A stretch of DNA of 39,389 nt from Deferribacter desulfuricans SSM1. Its GTDB lineage: Bacteria; Chrysiogenota; Deferribacteres; Deferribacterales; Deferribacteraceae. The notes under the pieces are model-generated. The model ran no database searches. It was not told the DNA's origin and was given only the letters and a program-made list of their open reading frames with translations. The translations under genes were made by a program, and so were the position numbers. How positions within the stretch are numbered: the stretch's first letter is position 1; the number at the start of each line of letters is the position of its first letter. The stretch lies in contig NC_013939.1 in assembly GCF_000010985.1 (NCBI RefSeq), positions 2,195,001-2,234,389 on the forward strand, in the 5' to 3' direction. Shown piece by piece: positions 26,220 through 35,001 of this stretch.

Positions 26220-26758
26220 TGAATAAACACTGGCAACTGCTTAAAATCGAGCAAAAATATCAAGACCATGTCCTTGGTATAGAGCATAAGCATTTCAAAT
26301 TTTTAAAAAATGGGGAGCAATCCCCTTTCTGCTCTATAAAAACGAAAAACTGGGTAGTAATAATACCTCAAACTGATGATGGAAAATTTATACTTGTAAA
26401 ACAGTTTAGGTTTGCAATCGAAGATACCACCATAGAGTTCCCCGGTGGAGCGATAGATTTTAATGAAGAACCTCTCAAAGCGGCAAAAAGGGAGCTACAA
26501 GAAGAGACAGGATTTATTTCTGATAACTTCATAGAGTTGGGATATCTACACCCAAATCCAGCTATATTATCAAACAAATGCTACATTTTTGCTGCTTTAA
26601 ATTGTAAAAACACACAAAAAACTAATTTTGATAAATTTGAAGATATTGAAATAGAGCTGTGGGATAAAGACCAATTAGAATCAGCAATATTGAAAAATGA
26701 GATTACACATTCAATAGTTGTTGCTGCTTATACTAAATTTTTACTTTATAATAAATAA
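26219..26758 (+). CDS. NUDIX hydrolase, ADP-ribose pyrophosphatase-like
   Basis: A 179 aa hydrolase. The full NUDIX box is present (G-x5-E-x7-REL-QEETGF; about residues 79-101, beginning GGAIDFNEEP), with the three glutamates needed for Mg2+. The region before it, VVIIPQTDDGKFILVKQFRFAIEDTTIEFPGG, resembles ADP-sugar pyrophosphatases of the NudF group. It would cut ADP-ribose or a related nucleoside diphosphate sugar; the exact substrate is inferred. The start codon overlaps the previous stop (TAATG) and lacks a strong ribosome site, so translational coupling is likely. Confidence 0.88.
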   Translation: MNKHWQLLKIEQKYQDHVLGIEHKHFKFLKNGEQSPFCSIKTKNWVVIIPQTDDGKFILVKQFRFAIEDTTIEFPGGAIDFNEEPLKAAKRELQEETGFISDNFIELGYLHPNPAILSNKCYIFAALNCKNTQKTNFDKFEDIEIELWDKDQLESAILKNEITHSIVVAAYTKFLLYNK

Positions 26759-26767
26759 CTCTTTTTA

Positions 26768-26795
26768 TTGAAACTATTTCTCAATCATGTATATA
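26768..26795 (+). promoter_or_regulatory. Sigma-70-type promoter for mutS and following genes
   Basis: TTGAAA at 26768-26773, a 16-base spacer and TATATA at 26790-26795 (a TATATT two bases on is equally possible). It lies in the 75-base gap before mutS. Confidence 0.5.
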
Positions 26796-26833
26796 TTTAA
26801 TAAATTACAAACTTGGGAGAAAATCCGCTAATT

Positions 26834-29389
26834 ATGGTATCAAAAGAAGCAAAATTAACCCCCATGATGAAACAATATTATGAGGTAAAAGAAAAATACC
26901 CTGACTGTATAATTTTCTTTAGAATGGGGGATTTTTATGAGATGTTTGATGATGATGCCATTGATGCATCAAAAATACTTGGTATTGCACTAACATCTAG
27001 AAATAAAAATGATGATAACCCTATCCCCATGTGTGGCGTGCCATACCACTCTTATCAGACCTATCTTGACAAACTCATATCTGCTGGGAAAAAAGTAGCA
27101 ATCTGCGAACAGCTTGAAGACCCAGCTACAGCTAAAGGTATTGTAAAAAGAGGAGTTATAAGAGTTGTTACACCTGCAACAGTAATAGAAGAAGAGTCCA
27201 TAAAAAGTGCTGACTTTAATTTTCTTTTATCGTTTTACTATACAAACAATACATATTTTATAGCACTAATTGATACTTCTACAGGAGACCTTTTCATATC
27301 TGAAACAAAAAATATCTTCTCAGTGATTGATAAATGGGATCCAAAAGAGATTATAGGAAATAAAGACTTGAATATAAAAAATGTAAATTTTCAGCTTTTA
27401 AACTACTCCACTTTTGAAAAAACCGTTAAAATGACAATTTTTGACCATTTTAATATACAAAGTTTTACTTCCATAGGCATAGACAACACAAATAACGCTA
27501 TACCGATCTATTTTGCATTAAAGTATCTTGACTCACTCCTACTTGATGTCACCTTAAAAAAACCTGTTTATCTCAATCTAAACGATGAGCTATATTTGGA
27601 TTCAATCGCTGTAAATACGCTTGAATTAGTAAAAAATCAAAGAGATGGCTCAGTTAAAAACACACTATTTCAAGTTTTAAACTTTTGTAAAACTGCTCTT
27701 GGAGAAAGATTATTAAAATTCACACTTTTAAGACCTTTGCGTGATTTAAACAAAATCAAATACAGACAAAATGTCGTTGAAGCATTTATCTTTGATCAAG
27801 AGTTAAAAAACAACATTCAAAATCTTTTGAAAAATGTATATGATATAGAAAGAATTGCATCTAGACTTTCTGCAAAAAGAGCAAATGCTAGAGATCTTGT
27901 CTGGTTAAAAAATTCCATAAAGGTACTACCAGAAATAAAAGCTTATCTTATAAATTCTAACGATCCTATTTTGAAAGAGTTTGGTGAACAGTTTGATAAT
28001 TTAGAGGATATTTATGAACTAATTGATAAATCTATTGTAGATGACCCACCTTTGCAAATAACGGCTGGTGGTATTATTAAAACTGGTTTTAATAACCATA
28101 TAGATGAGCTCAAAAAAGTAAAAGATGACAGCACAACACTGTTAGCAAGAATAGAGCAAAAAGAGCGTGAAAAGACTGGAATTACAAATTTAAAGGTCAA
28201 ATACAACAAAGTATTTGGATATTATATTGAAGTATCAAAATCTCATTTATCAAAAGTACCTGATTATTTCATCAGGAAACAAACCCTCGTAAATGCAGAA
28301 AGATTCATAACTGATGAGCTAAAAGAGCTCGAAGTAAAAATTTTAGAAGCGGAATCGAAGCTCACAGAACTTGAATATCAACAATTTATCGAAATAAGAG
28401 AAAAAGTTGAAAAAGAGATAGAAAGAATAAGAAGTCAGGCTAATAAGATTGCACTACTTGATATGTTGTTATCCTTTTCAGAAGCAGCTATAAGATACGA
28501 ATACACCAAACCACATATTAATGATAGCAATGAAATAAAAATCATAGAAGGCAGGCACCCTGTAATTGAGCAAACAATGAATGAACCATTTGTACCAAAT
28601 GACATATTTATAAATACCGAAAAGGATAGATTACTTATTATTACTGGCCCAAATATGGCTGGTAAAAGTACATATTTACGTATGACTGCTCTAATTACAA
28701 TACTTGCACACACAGGATCATTTGTCCCAGCAAAAGAAGCTAATATAGGGTTAGTGGATAGGATTTTTACAAGGATTGGTGCTAGCGACAACCTTGCAAA
28801 AGGGGAATCCACTTTTATGGTAGAAATGGTGGAAACCGCAAATATTTTAAACAATGCCACTGAAAAGTCACTTATAATCTTGGATGAAATAGGAAGAGGG
28901 ACATCTACTTATGATGGTCTATCAATTGCCTGGGCTGTAGCTGAATACATCTCAAAATATATAAAAGCAAAAACACTTTTTGCCACACACTATCACGAGC
29001 TAACAGATATTGCATTAACCACTTACGGTGTAAAAAATTACACAATAGAGGTTAGAGAGTGGAACGATGAAGTTATTTTTCTAAGAAAAATAATTCCAGG
29101 CTCTGCTGATAGAAGCTATGGAATTCATGTGGCAAAATTAGCTGGCCTTCCCGAAGAAGTTATAAATCGAGCAAATGAAATATTAGCCACATTGGAAAAA
29201 AATGAATTTTCTATAGACGGTTCCCCAAAACTTGCCAAAAAAAGTGAAGTGGTTATTAGAGAACCTGTGCTAATCTTTGAAGATCATCCTGTTATTGAAG
29301 AGCTAAGAAATATAGATATCAATAATATGACACCACTTGAAGCATTAAATACACTTGCAAAACTAAAAGGGATGCTAGAAGATGCATAA
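26834..29389 (+). CDS. mutS: DNA mismatch repair protein MutS
   Basis: MutS recognises mismatched bases and, with MutL, starts repair. The 851 aa product has the mismatch-reading motif FRMGDFYEMF (Phe-x-Glu, near residue 30-39), the domain II/III region, and the ATPase domain with Walker A GPNMAGKST (about 604-612), then STFMVEMVE and DEIGRGTSTYDGLSIAWA, ending with the helix-turn-helix region. The start is placed at ATG 26834; an upstream TTG (26813) lacks a ribosome site because the GGGAG lies after it. The spacing from GGGAG to ATG is slightly long. It overlaps the next gene by 8 bases. Confidence 0.97.
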   Translation: MVSKEAKLTPMMKQYYEVKEKYPDCIIFFRMGDFYEMFDDDAIDASKILGIALTSRNKNDDNPIPMCGVPYHSYQTYLDKLISAGKKVAICEQLEDPATAKGIVKRGVIRVVTPATVIEEESIKSADFNFLLSFYYTNNTYFIALIDTSTGDLFISETKNIFSVIDKWDPKEIIGNKDLNIKNVNFQLLNYSTFEKTVKMTIFDHFNIQSFTSIGIDNTNNAIPIYFALKYLDSLLLDVTLKKPVYLNLNDELYLDSIAVNTLELVKNQRDGSVKNTLFQVLNFCKTALGERLLKFTLLRPLRDLNKIKYRQNVVEAFIFDQELKNNIQNLLKNVYDIERIASRLSAKRANARDLVWLKNSIKVLPEIKAYLINSNDPILKEFGEQFDNLEDIYELIDKSIVDDPPLQITAGGIIKTGFNNHIDELKKVKDDSTTLLARIEQKEREKTGITNLKVKYNKVFGYYIEVSKSHLSKVPDYFIRKQTLVNAERFITDELKELEVKILEAESKLTELEYQQFIEIREKVEKEIERIRSQANKIALLDMLLSFSEAAIRYEYTKPHINDSNEIKIIEGRHPVIEQTMNEPFVPNDIFINTEKDRLLIITGPNMAGKSTYLRMTALITILAHTGSFVPAKEANIGLVDRIFTRIGASDNLAKGESTFMVEMVETANILNNATEKSLIILDEIGRGTSTYDGLSIAWAVAEYISKYIKAKTLFATHYHELTDIALTTYGVKNYTIEVREWNDEVIFLRKIIPGSADRSYGIHVAKLAGLPEEVINRANEILATLEKNEFSIDGSPKLAKKSEVVIREPVLIFEDHPVIEELRNIDINNMTPLEALNTLAKLKGMLEDA

Positions 29390-29897
29390 ATATGCGGTAT
29401 TGAAATATCTGTTTTCGCACCCTTTATTTTTAGCAAATTTTATAATAGCATATTTACCAGAATGGTTATTTTTTATTCTATATCTAAAAAATAAAATAAA
29501 CTTAAAACAGCTGATTTTTCTAATATTAGTTAGAATTTTTGCAAAATGTTATATAGAATCAAAACCTCTATCAAAAAATGCTACAATAGAATTTTTCAAA
29601 AAAGTTCTTTCATCATTTTTTTCGGCTGTTTTTTCATTATTAGCTCTGTTACTGATTTTTACTCTTGCAATCCTTGCAAAATATAAGCTTATGATTTTAA
29701 CAATAATTATTTTTATAACCTTTATACTGCTAAAAAGTGAAATCAGCATCTCTCAAGGATTAAAAATCTTTTTAATAAATCTTGTATGGATACTACCTTT
29801 ATTAAATCCAAACGAAATAGTTTTAACCCTATCAATTTTAATATTTTTAACACTATCAGTTATACATTATTCTAAAAAAATGGAGATAGCTATATGA
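29382..29897 (+). CDS. Small membrane protein, unrecognised
   Basis: A 171 aa hydrophobic protein with about five membrane segments (near 15-33, 42-56, 75-98, 100-115, 127-160) and a lysine-rich loop around 56-73. I do not recognise a family. It overlaps mutS by 8 bases at its start and the rlmB-type gene by 4 bases at its end, so it is translated with both. Nothing in the sequence points to DNA repair or RNA modification, so the linkage may be only transcriptional. Confidence 0.78.
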   Translation: MHKYAVLKYLFSHPLFLANFIIAYLPEWLFFILYLKNKINLKQLIFLILVRIFAKCYIESKPLSKNATIEFFKKVLSSFFSAVFSLLALLLIFTLAILAKYKLMILTIIIFITFILLKSEISISQGLKIFLINLVWILPLLNPNEIVLTLSILIFLTLSVIHYSKKMEIAI

Positions 29898-30565
29898 TAA
29901 TTTATGGTAAAAACCCGGTAAAAGAAGCTTTAAAAAGTAAAAAGGTTAGAAAGGTTTTTTTCAGAGAACAGAAAATATTTGATGTAGGTAATACCCCTTT
30001 TGAAATAGTAAGCAAATCAGAATTTGATAAAAAGTTTTCTAAACATGCTCAATCGGTAGCTGCTGAAGTCGATTTTAGGTATTACGATTTTGATGAGGTT
30101 TATGAAGATATTGTATTAGAAGAAAATGTAGCAGTTCTCGATAAAATTCAGGATCCGCAAAATTTTGGGGCAATTGTTAGAGCAGGGCACTGCTTTGGTA
30201 TCAACTATTTCATAATACCAAAACATGGTAGCTCTTCTGTAACCCCTGCTGTTTTTAAGGCCAGTGCAGGAAGTATCATTTATTCAAAAATTGTAAAAGT
30301 GACAAATATTGCAAAAACACTTGATAAACTCCTTGATGCTGGTTTTTTCATTACAGCAGCTGATATAAATGGGAAAAAAGAGCTCTCAGAAATCAAAACA
30401 ACCAAGAGAAACTGTATTATCTTAGGCTCAGAAGGGGAAGGAATTAGATCAAATGTTTTAAAAAGAGCGCACATAACTTTTAAAATAGAAATGACAGGGA
30501 AAATAGACTCATTAAATGTTTCACAATCAGCTGCAATCACTTTTTATCACTTTTTTAAAGGGTAA
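29894..30565 (+). CDS. rlmB: SpoU-family RNA 2'-O-methyltransferase, RlmB-like
   Basis: This 223 aa enzyme is a SPOUT/TrmH-type methyltransferase that uses S-adenosylmethionine to methylate a ribose 2'-OH. The N-terminus (IIYGKNPVKEALKSKKVRKVFF) is the RNA-binding substrate domain typical of RlmB. The knot motifs are LDKIQDPQNFGAIVRAGHCFG (motif 1, Asn-Arg-x2), ILGSEGEGIR (motif 2) and MTGKIDSLNVSQSAAI (motif 3). RlmB would modify G2251 of 23S rRNA; a related RNA target is possible, so the symbol is likely, not certain. It overlaps the membrane-protein gene by ATGA and is followed after 3 bases by the pseudoenzyme gene. Confidence 0.87.
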   Translation: MIIYGKNPVKEALKSKKVRKVFFREQKIFDVGNTPFEIVSKSEFDKKFSKHAQSVAAEVDFRYYDFDEVYEDIVLEENVAVLDKIQDPQNFGAIVRAGHCFGINYFIIPKHGSSSVTPAVFKASAGSIIYSKIVKVTNIAKTLDKLLDAGFFITAADINGKKELSEIKTTKRNCIILGSEGEGIRSNVLKRAHITFKIEMTGKIDSLNVSQSAAITFYHFFKG

Positions 30566-30568
30566 AAT

Positions 30569-32320
30569 ATGGCAATCAAAGAAGCTTTAATCAGAAACGG
30601 TTTTTATGAAGCTGAAAAAGAAAGTAAAGAATATTTTTATATAAAAAATAGCTATGACGATAACTTTGGTTACATCTCCGTTTATAGCGAAGATTTTTTC
30701 ACCGTTTTAATAAAAGGCACATTCAAAAACTTTATTTTAAAGGTTAAAAACAGTGGTGCCCTTGATAAAAATGCATATATGAAAATAGCTGAAGCCGTAA
30801 CGTCCTTTGAACGGGAAATAGATGAACACTTAGAAATAAAGGTTTTTTTTGAAGATAACAAATTATATTTGTTAGATTTTAAAGTATTACCAAAATCTAA
30901 ATACCTTTTTGATAGAAGGAAAAACACCTCTTTTACCCCTTTAACAAATGTGGAATATTCCCTTTTCCATGATAGTTTGATTAAGGGGAAAACTTTGTAT
31001 CTAAACGGTTTCTTTAATAATATTTTTCCAGAAACTTTATCCCCTTTTTCTGCAAGTTTATTTAAAACTTTTGAAGAAGTTTTAAACCCATTTTTCGCTG
31101 AAAATGACATAAAAACGTTATCACCATCTATAAAGCATATTTTTAATAAACCATATATCAACCTGGATGCTATTAATCTTGCCTATTTTACACTGAAAAG
31201 TAATGAGCACTTCTTCCTTTTAAATTTTGCTCCACACCTTTATCTAAAGCTTAAAAAAGTAAAATTTAAAGATGTGAATTTAGACATCTTAAGAGAAAAA
31301 TCTATTGAAGAATTTTTTAAAGATATTGATGAAAATATTAATAAACTCACTTATGAAACCCTACTTGAAAATCTATTTATTATTGCTGCCAATATGTTTG
31401 CAGTTTTTGCTGTATTTTTCTTCAAATTCACTAACCATTTTTTACAGATTTATAACAAAGTAGAAAATTTAGATGTTGCACTAAAATTGATATATCTTAC
31501 AAAAAATAACTCCCTTCTAAAAAAAGAATTAGGGTTATATCCATTTTTTGATTTTAATATACAAAAAATAAAAGTATTGCCATTTGAATATGATGTAGAA
31601 AAAATAGAGGTTCTAATAAAAAACATACTGCCAAAAAGTAAATATATCCTTGGCAAAAATAAAATTATTAAAAACACCAAAGAAATACATAATCTTTTGG
31701 AAATAAGAGATAAGCTGATAATAAAGGCAAATGAAGCATTTGACAAAATAAAATCTATTATTAATGAAAAAATAAATGAGCTCTGCTCAGAAAATAAACT
31801 AAGGGAAAATCTCGATATTCGATTTCTTGAGATAAACAGTTTAAATGACTTAATAAACGATAACTACTTTGCAAACTATATCTTTAATTACACATTTAAA
31901 AAATGGCAATATGAACGGTTTTCTTTACAAATTACCCCAACAGAAATCTTCGAAGAGGATATACAAGAAACTCAAAAAATTATATCAAACTTCTTTGAAA
32001 AAAATAGGGATAAACAAGAATTTAAACCACTAATATTTTTTGAAAAAGAGAGAAAAGGGAATTTAACACACATAAACAGCTTAGAAAAAGTTGAAAAAGG
32101 GGGATTTTGTTATTCAAAAGGTGTATCCTTACCTATGCTAAAAAATATCAATGATTATGACTGCGTAATCGTTGAATCTGCACCACTTTTTTCATATCTT
32201 ATAGAATATGCAACAATTTTTGATAAAACTGTTATTACAGGGCTAAAAAATGTACCTTTAATATTAAAAGGGAAAAAATTGCATCTAAAAGATGGTATAT
32301 TAAGGGTTTTAGATGAGTGA
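30569..32320 (+). CDS. PEP-synthase/PPDK-like pseudoenzyme, catalytic residues lost
   Basis: This 583 aa protein follows the layout of PEP-synthase-related enzymes but degraded. Segment 83-108 (EIDEHLEIKVFFEDNKLYLLDFK) resembles the end of the ATP-grasp domain, where active enzymes read like DIEWA-x-LYLLQ-x-RP. Next come PETLSPFSASLF (154-165) and FNKPYINLD (192-200), then long helices (about 385-435), and a C-terminal segment from about 500 resembling the mobile PEP-utilising domain. There the phospho-histidine position (Ser-His-x-Ala) reads Ser542-Tyr543, so the swivelling His is absent. The front of the ATP-binding domain is also missing. Probably not a phosphotransferase; it may bind or scaffold. 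It overlaps the next gene by 8 bases. Confidence 0.7.
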   Translation: MAIKEALIRNGFYEAEKESKEYFYIKNSYDDNFGYISVYSEDFFTVLIKGTFKNFILKVKNSGALDKNAYMKIAEAVTSFEREIDEHLEIKVFFEDNKLYLLDFKVLPKSKYLFDRRKNTSFTPLTNVEYSLFHDSLIKGKTLYLNGFFNNIFPETLSPFSASLFKTFEEVLNPFFAENDIKTLSPSIKHIFNKPYINLDAINLAYFTLKSNEHFFLLNFAPHLYLKLKKVKFKDVNLDILREKSIEEFFKDIDENINKLTYETLLENLFIIAANMFAVFAVFFFKFTNHFLQIYNKVENLDVALKLIYLTKNNSLLKKELGLYPFFDFNIQKIKVLPFEYDVEKIEVLIKNILPKSKYILGKNKIIKNTKEIHNLLEIRDKLIIKANEAFDKIKSIINEKINELCSENKLRENLDIRFLEINSLNDLINDNYFANYIFNYTFKKWQYERFSLQITPTEIFEEDIQETQKIISNFFEKNRDKQEFKPLIFFEKERKGNLTHINSLEKVEKGGFCYSKGVSLPMLKNINDYDCVIVESAPLFSYLIEYATIFDKTVITGLKNVPLILKGKKLHLKDGILRVLDE

Positions 32321-33290
32321 TTTCAAAGAGCATTGTGATAAAGTATCAGATTGTATGCAAAAAACAGAAACTCAGTCAGTCTTTAACGAGCTTGAAAAAA
32401 CAAAGAAAGACAAAATTGCTGGGATGATAGCTGGAAATATAATTGGGGATATGCTTGGAATTACGCAAGAAGGGTGTTTCCCTACAATAAAACCATACCC
32501 TCCCATAAAATTAGAAGGGGAATATCAAAAAAATATCATAGGTGGTGGTCATCTAAATTTAAATGCAGGTGATTGGAGTGATGACACATCTATGCTAATA
32601 GCTCTTGCCACATCCTTAGATGAAAAAAGGGTTGTGGATGAAAACAGTGAAAGGAAGCATTATCTCAAATGGTTTTATAATGGTGAATATTCTTCTACAA
32701 ATACAGCAATTGGGATTGGTAAAACCACTTATAAAGCATTAAAAACTGGAAAACCTCAAAAAGATAGATTATCAAATGGCAATGGTGCTTTAATGCGCTC
32801 AAGTATCATTACAGCTTATTATCTTGATAAAACCGATAAAGAGTTAATAGAAGATTCAGCAAAGTCTGCTTCTGTAACCCATGGACATCCAATAGCGCTA
32901 TTTACAAACAGTATATATAACCTTTTATTAAAATATCTCATTTTAAATTACCCACTTGAAGAAGCTTTAGAAAAAGTAAAAAATACATTTTACGATATAA
33001 TAGAAGATATAAACCCAATCTTTGAAGAACCTGATATTTATACAACAACCCCCTATTGCGTAACAACATTACAAACTGCTATCTGGCTAAATATGGAATC
33101 AAAAAATTTTGAAGAAGCTGTTTTAAAAGCAATAAATATTGGAGGAGATACTGACACAATCGGTGCAGTAACAGGAGCAATTGCTGGAGCAATTTACGGT
33201 TTTGAATCAATCCCAAAAAGGTTTAAAAAATACCTGTTTAAACCTCCACTTACAAAATACACATCAATTATGAAATTTTTTATTGTTTAA
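32313..33290 (+). CDS. ADP-ribosylglycohydrolase (DraG/ARH family)
   Basis: A 325 aa protein with the binuclear Mg2+ site of this family: SDDT at 89-92 and GGDTDT at 277-282, followed by GAVTGAIAGAIYG. Also present are GMIAGNIIGDMLG (37-49) and VTHGHPIAL (188-196). Such enzymes remove ADP-ribose from proteins or other ADP-ribosylated molecules; DraG reactivates nitrogenase reductase in nitrogen fixers, but no nif genes are here, so the target is unknown. It overlaps the pseudoenzyme gene by 8 bases and converges with wtpB with a 27-base overlap. The first about 33 residues are extra to the core fold. Confidence 0.93.
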   Translation: MSDFKEHCDKVSDCMQKTETQSVFNELEKTKKDKIAGMIAGNIIGDMLGITQEGCFPTIKPYPPIKLEGEYQKNIIGGGHLNLNAGDWSDDTSMLIALATSLDEKRVVDENSERKHYLKWFYNGEYSSTNTAIGIGKTTYKALKTGKPQKDRLSNGNGALMRSSIITAYYLDKTDKELIEDSAKSASVTHGHPIALFTNSIYNLLLKYLILNYPLEEALEKVKNTFYDIIEDINPIFEEPDIYTTTPYCVTTLQTAIWLNMESKNFEEAVLKAINIGGDTDTIGAVTGAIAGAIYGFESIPKRFKKYLFKPPLTKYTSIMKFFIV

Positions 33291-34019
33291 ATATCTGATA
33301 ATTAGAAAAATCATAATAGATAATAAAATCATAGCTGCTGCAACAGGTGCAGAATATTTAAGACCAAAATTATTAAATCTATCATAAATCAGTACAGGAG
33401 CCACCATTGGATGATAAGCAATAATTACAACAGCTCCAAACTCACCTAGCCCTCTTGCCCACATCATTAGCATACCATTGACAATATCCCTTCTTGCATT
33501 TGGTAAAACCACCCTTAAAAAGGCTGAAAACCAGTTTGCACCAAGAGTTCTGGCCACATATTCATACTTTACATCCACTTTTTTAAAACCCTCTTTTGCT
33601 CCATTTATGAGATATGGGGCTGATAAAAACATCATGGCAAATATAATTCCAATTTCACTATCAATCAGCTGTAGTTTTAAAAAACCGCTATTAAAAGCTA
33701 GCAAAATAGCAATTCCAGCTGCAGTGTGTGGTATCATTGTGGGGAGATCTATTATTGCCTCTACAACTGATTTGCCAAAAAAGTTGTTTCTGGCAATCAA
33801 ATATGCAAGAGGAACCCCAGTAAAAAATACAAATATCGTTGCAAATAAAGAAACCTTGAATGTTAGTAGGATAGAATCGATAACCTCTTTATCTTTCAAA
33901 GTTTGTAAAATATTTGTAAGCCCATTTGAATAAAAAAGTTTTAAAATGGGAAAGAGTAAGAAAAATATAATCACTCCACTTAAAAAAATAAATAAACCTT
34001 TTCCAAAACTATTTTTCAT
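33264..34019 (-). CDS. wtpB: Tungstate/molybdate ABC transporter permease WtpB-like
   Basis: A 251 aa inner-membrane permease with about five to six membrane segments. It has the LAYLIARNNFFGKSVVEAIIDLPTMIPHTAAGIAILLAF segment and the cytoplasmic coupling (EAA-like) loop EYVARTLGANWFSAFLRVVLPNARRDIVNG, which contacts the ATPase, then ARGLGEFGAVVIIAYHPM. It overlaps wtpC by 11 bases and its 3' end overlaps the convergent glycohydrolase gene; no terminator is visible. Molybdate ModB is the main alternative, but the WtpA-type binding protein in the same operon argues for Wtp. Confidence 0.88.
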   Translation of the reverse strand: MKNSFGKGLFIFLSGVIIFFLLFPILKLFYSNGLTNILQTLKDKEVIDSILLTFKVSLFATIFVFFTGVPLAYLIARNNFFGKSVVEAIIDLPTMIPHTAAGIAILLAFNSGFLKLQLIDSEIGIIFAMMFLSAPYLINGAKEGFKKVDVKYEYVARTLGANWFSAFLRVVLPNARRDIVNGMLMMWARGLGEFGAVVIIAYHPMVAPVLIYDRFNNFGLKYSAPVAAAMILLSIMIFLIIRYLNNKKFHN

Positions 34020-34998
34020 CTAAATCTCTCAATATTGAGATTTTTTTACTATCAAAACTCAAAGTTACTTTATCGCCTACCTTTAACCCTTTTTCATTAT
34101 AAGAATTACCCTTTTTAATCATCACCATTATACCATCACAATCCACATAAATTTTTTTATGATCAACAAAATAAACAATATCTTTAATTAAACCTTCTAT
34201 TTTTATTTTATTATTACTGTTTTCATAATTGATATTTATCTCTGTTGGGTCAACAGTAAAGAATGATTTATTTTTTTCTCCAATCAAACTTAGCGGCAAG
34301 ATATTTTTAAATCCTAAAAACTTTGCTGTTTCTATATGCTTTGGTCTATTTAAGATAGTTTTTACATCACCTGTTTCAATAATCTTGCCACTTTTAATTA
34401 TAGCTATTCTATTTGCAAGATAAGCTGCCTCTCTAAAATTGTGTGTAACATGTATGATTGTTATACCATATAGAGGGATAATCTTTTTTAAGTAATCCAT
34501 TATTTCATAACGAAATGTTGGATCTATAGCGCTTAAAGGTTCATCTAACAGTAAAATTTTAGGCTCTGACATCAAAGCCCTTGCCAAAGCTACTCTCTGC
34601 TTTTCCCCACCACTTAAGGTATTAATATTCTTGTTTACTAAGTTTTCTAATTTTAGAAAATTAACTAGCTCTTTAAACCTGTTATCAGTTTTATTCTTTT
34701 TGTATTTTGTGGAAAATAAAATATTTTCCTTTACATTTAAGTTTGGAAAAAGTGCGTAATCTTGATAAACAAAGCCTACCCCTCTTTTCTCAGGTGGTAA
34801 AAAGGTAATATCTTTTTCATTATGAAAAATTTTTCCTGAAACTGTTTTATGAAAACCTGCAATAGTTTCTAAAAGAGTAGTTTTGCCACTACCAGTTTCA
34901 CCCAATAAAACAAAATATTCTTTATCACCTATTTCTAAATAGTTGATACATAAGCTAAAGCTATCTCTTTTTACTTTTAGATTTTCTATTTTTAGCAT
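34009..34998 (-). CDS. wtpC: Tungstate/molybdate ABC transporter ATP-binding protein WtpC-like
   Basis: A 329 aa ABC ATPase. Walker A is GETGSGKT (33-40), the signature is LSGGEKQ (128-134) and Walker B ILLLDEP (148-154), with His at THNF. The C-terminal about 90 residues (from 235) form a regulatory beta domain (VDPTEININYENS, GLKVGDKVTLSFDSKKISIL) of TOBE/molybdate-binding type, which could sense the oxyanion. It lies 3 bases after wtpA. The family is the molybdate/tungstate/sulfate importer group. Confidence 0.9.
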   Translation of the reverse strand: MLKIENLKVKRDSFSLCINYLEIGDKEYFVLLGETGSGKTTLLETIAGFHKTVSGKIFHNEKDITFLPPEKRGVGFVYQDYALFPNLNVKENILFSTKYKKNKTDNRFKELVNFLKLENLVNKNINTLSGGEKQRVALARALMSEPKILLLDEPLSAIDPTFRYEIMDYLKKIIPLYGITIIHVTHNFREAAYLANRIAIIKSGKIIETGDVKTILNRPKHIETAKFLGFKNILPLSLIGEKNKSFFTVDPTEININYENSNNKIKIEGLIKDIVYFVDHKKIYVDCDGIMVMIKKGNSYNEKGLKVGDKVTLSFDSKKISILRDLDEK

Positions 34999-35001
34999 AT
35001 T

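Noticed and set aside
26813-26833. TTG start seven codons upstream for mutS
   Set aside because: The GGGAG site lies after this TTG, so it can only serve ATG 26834.
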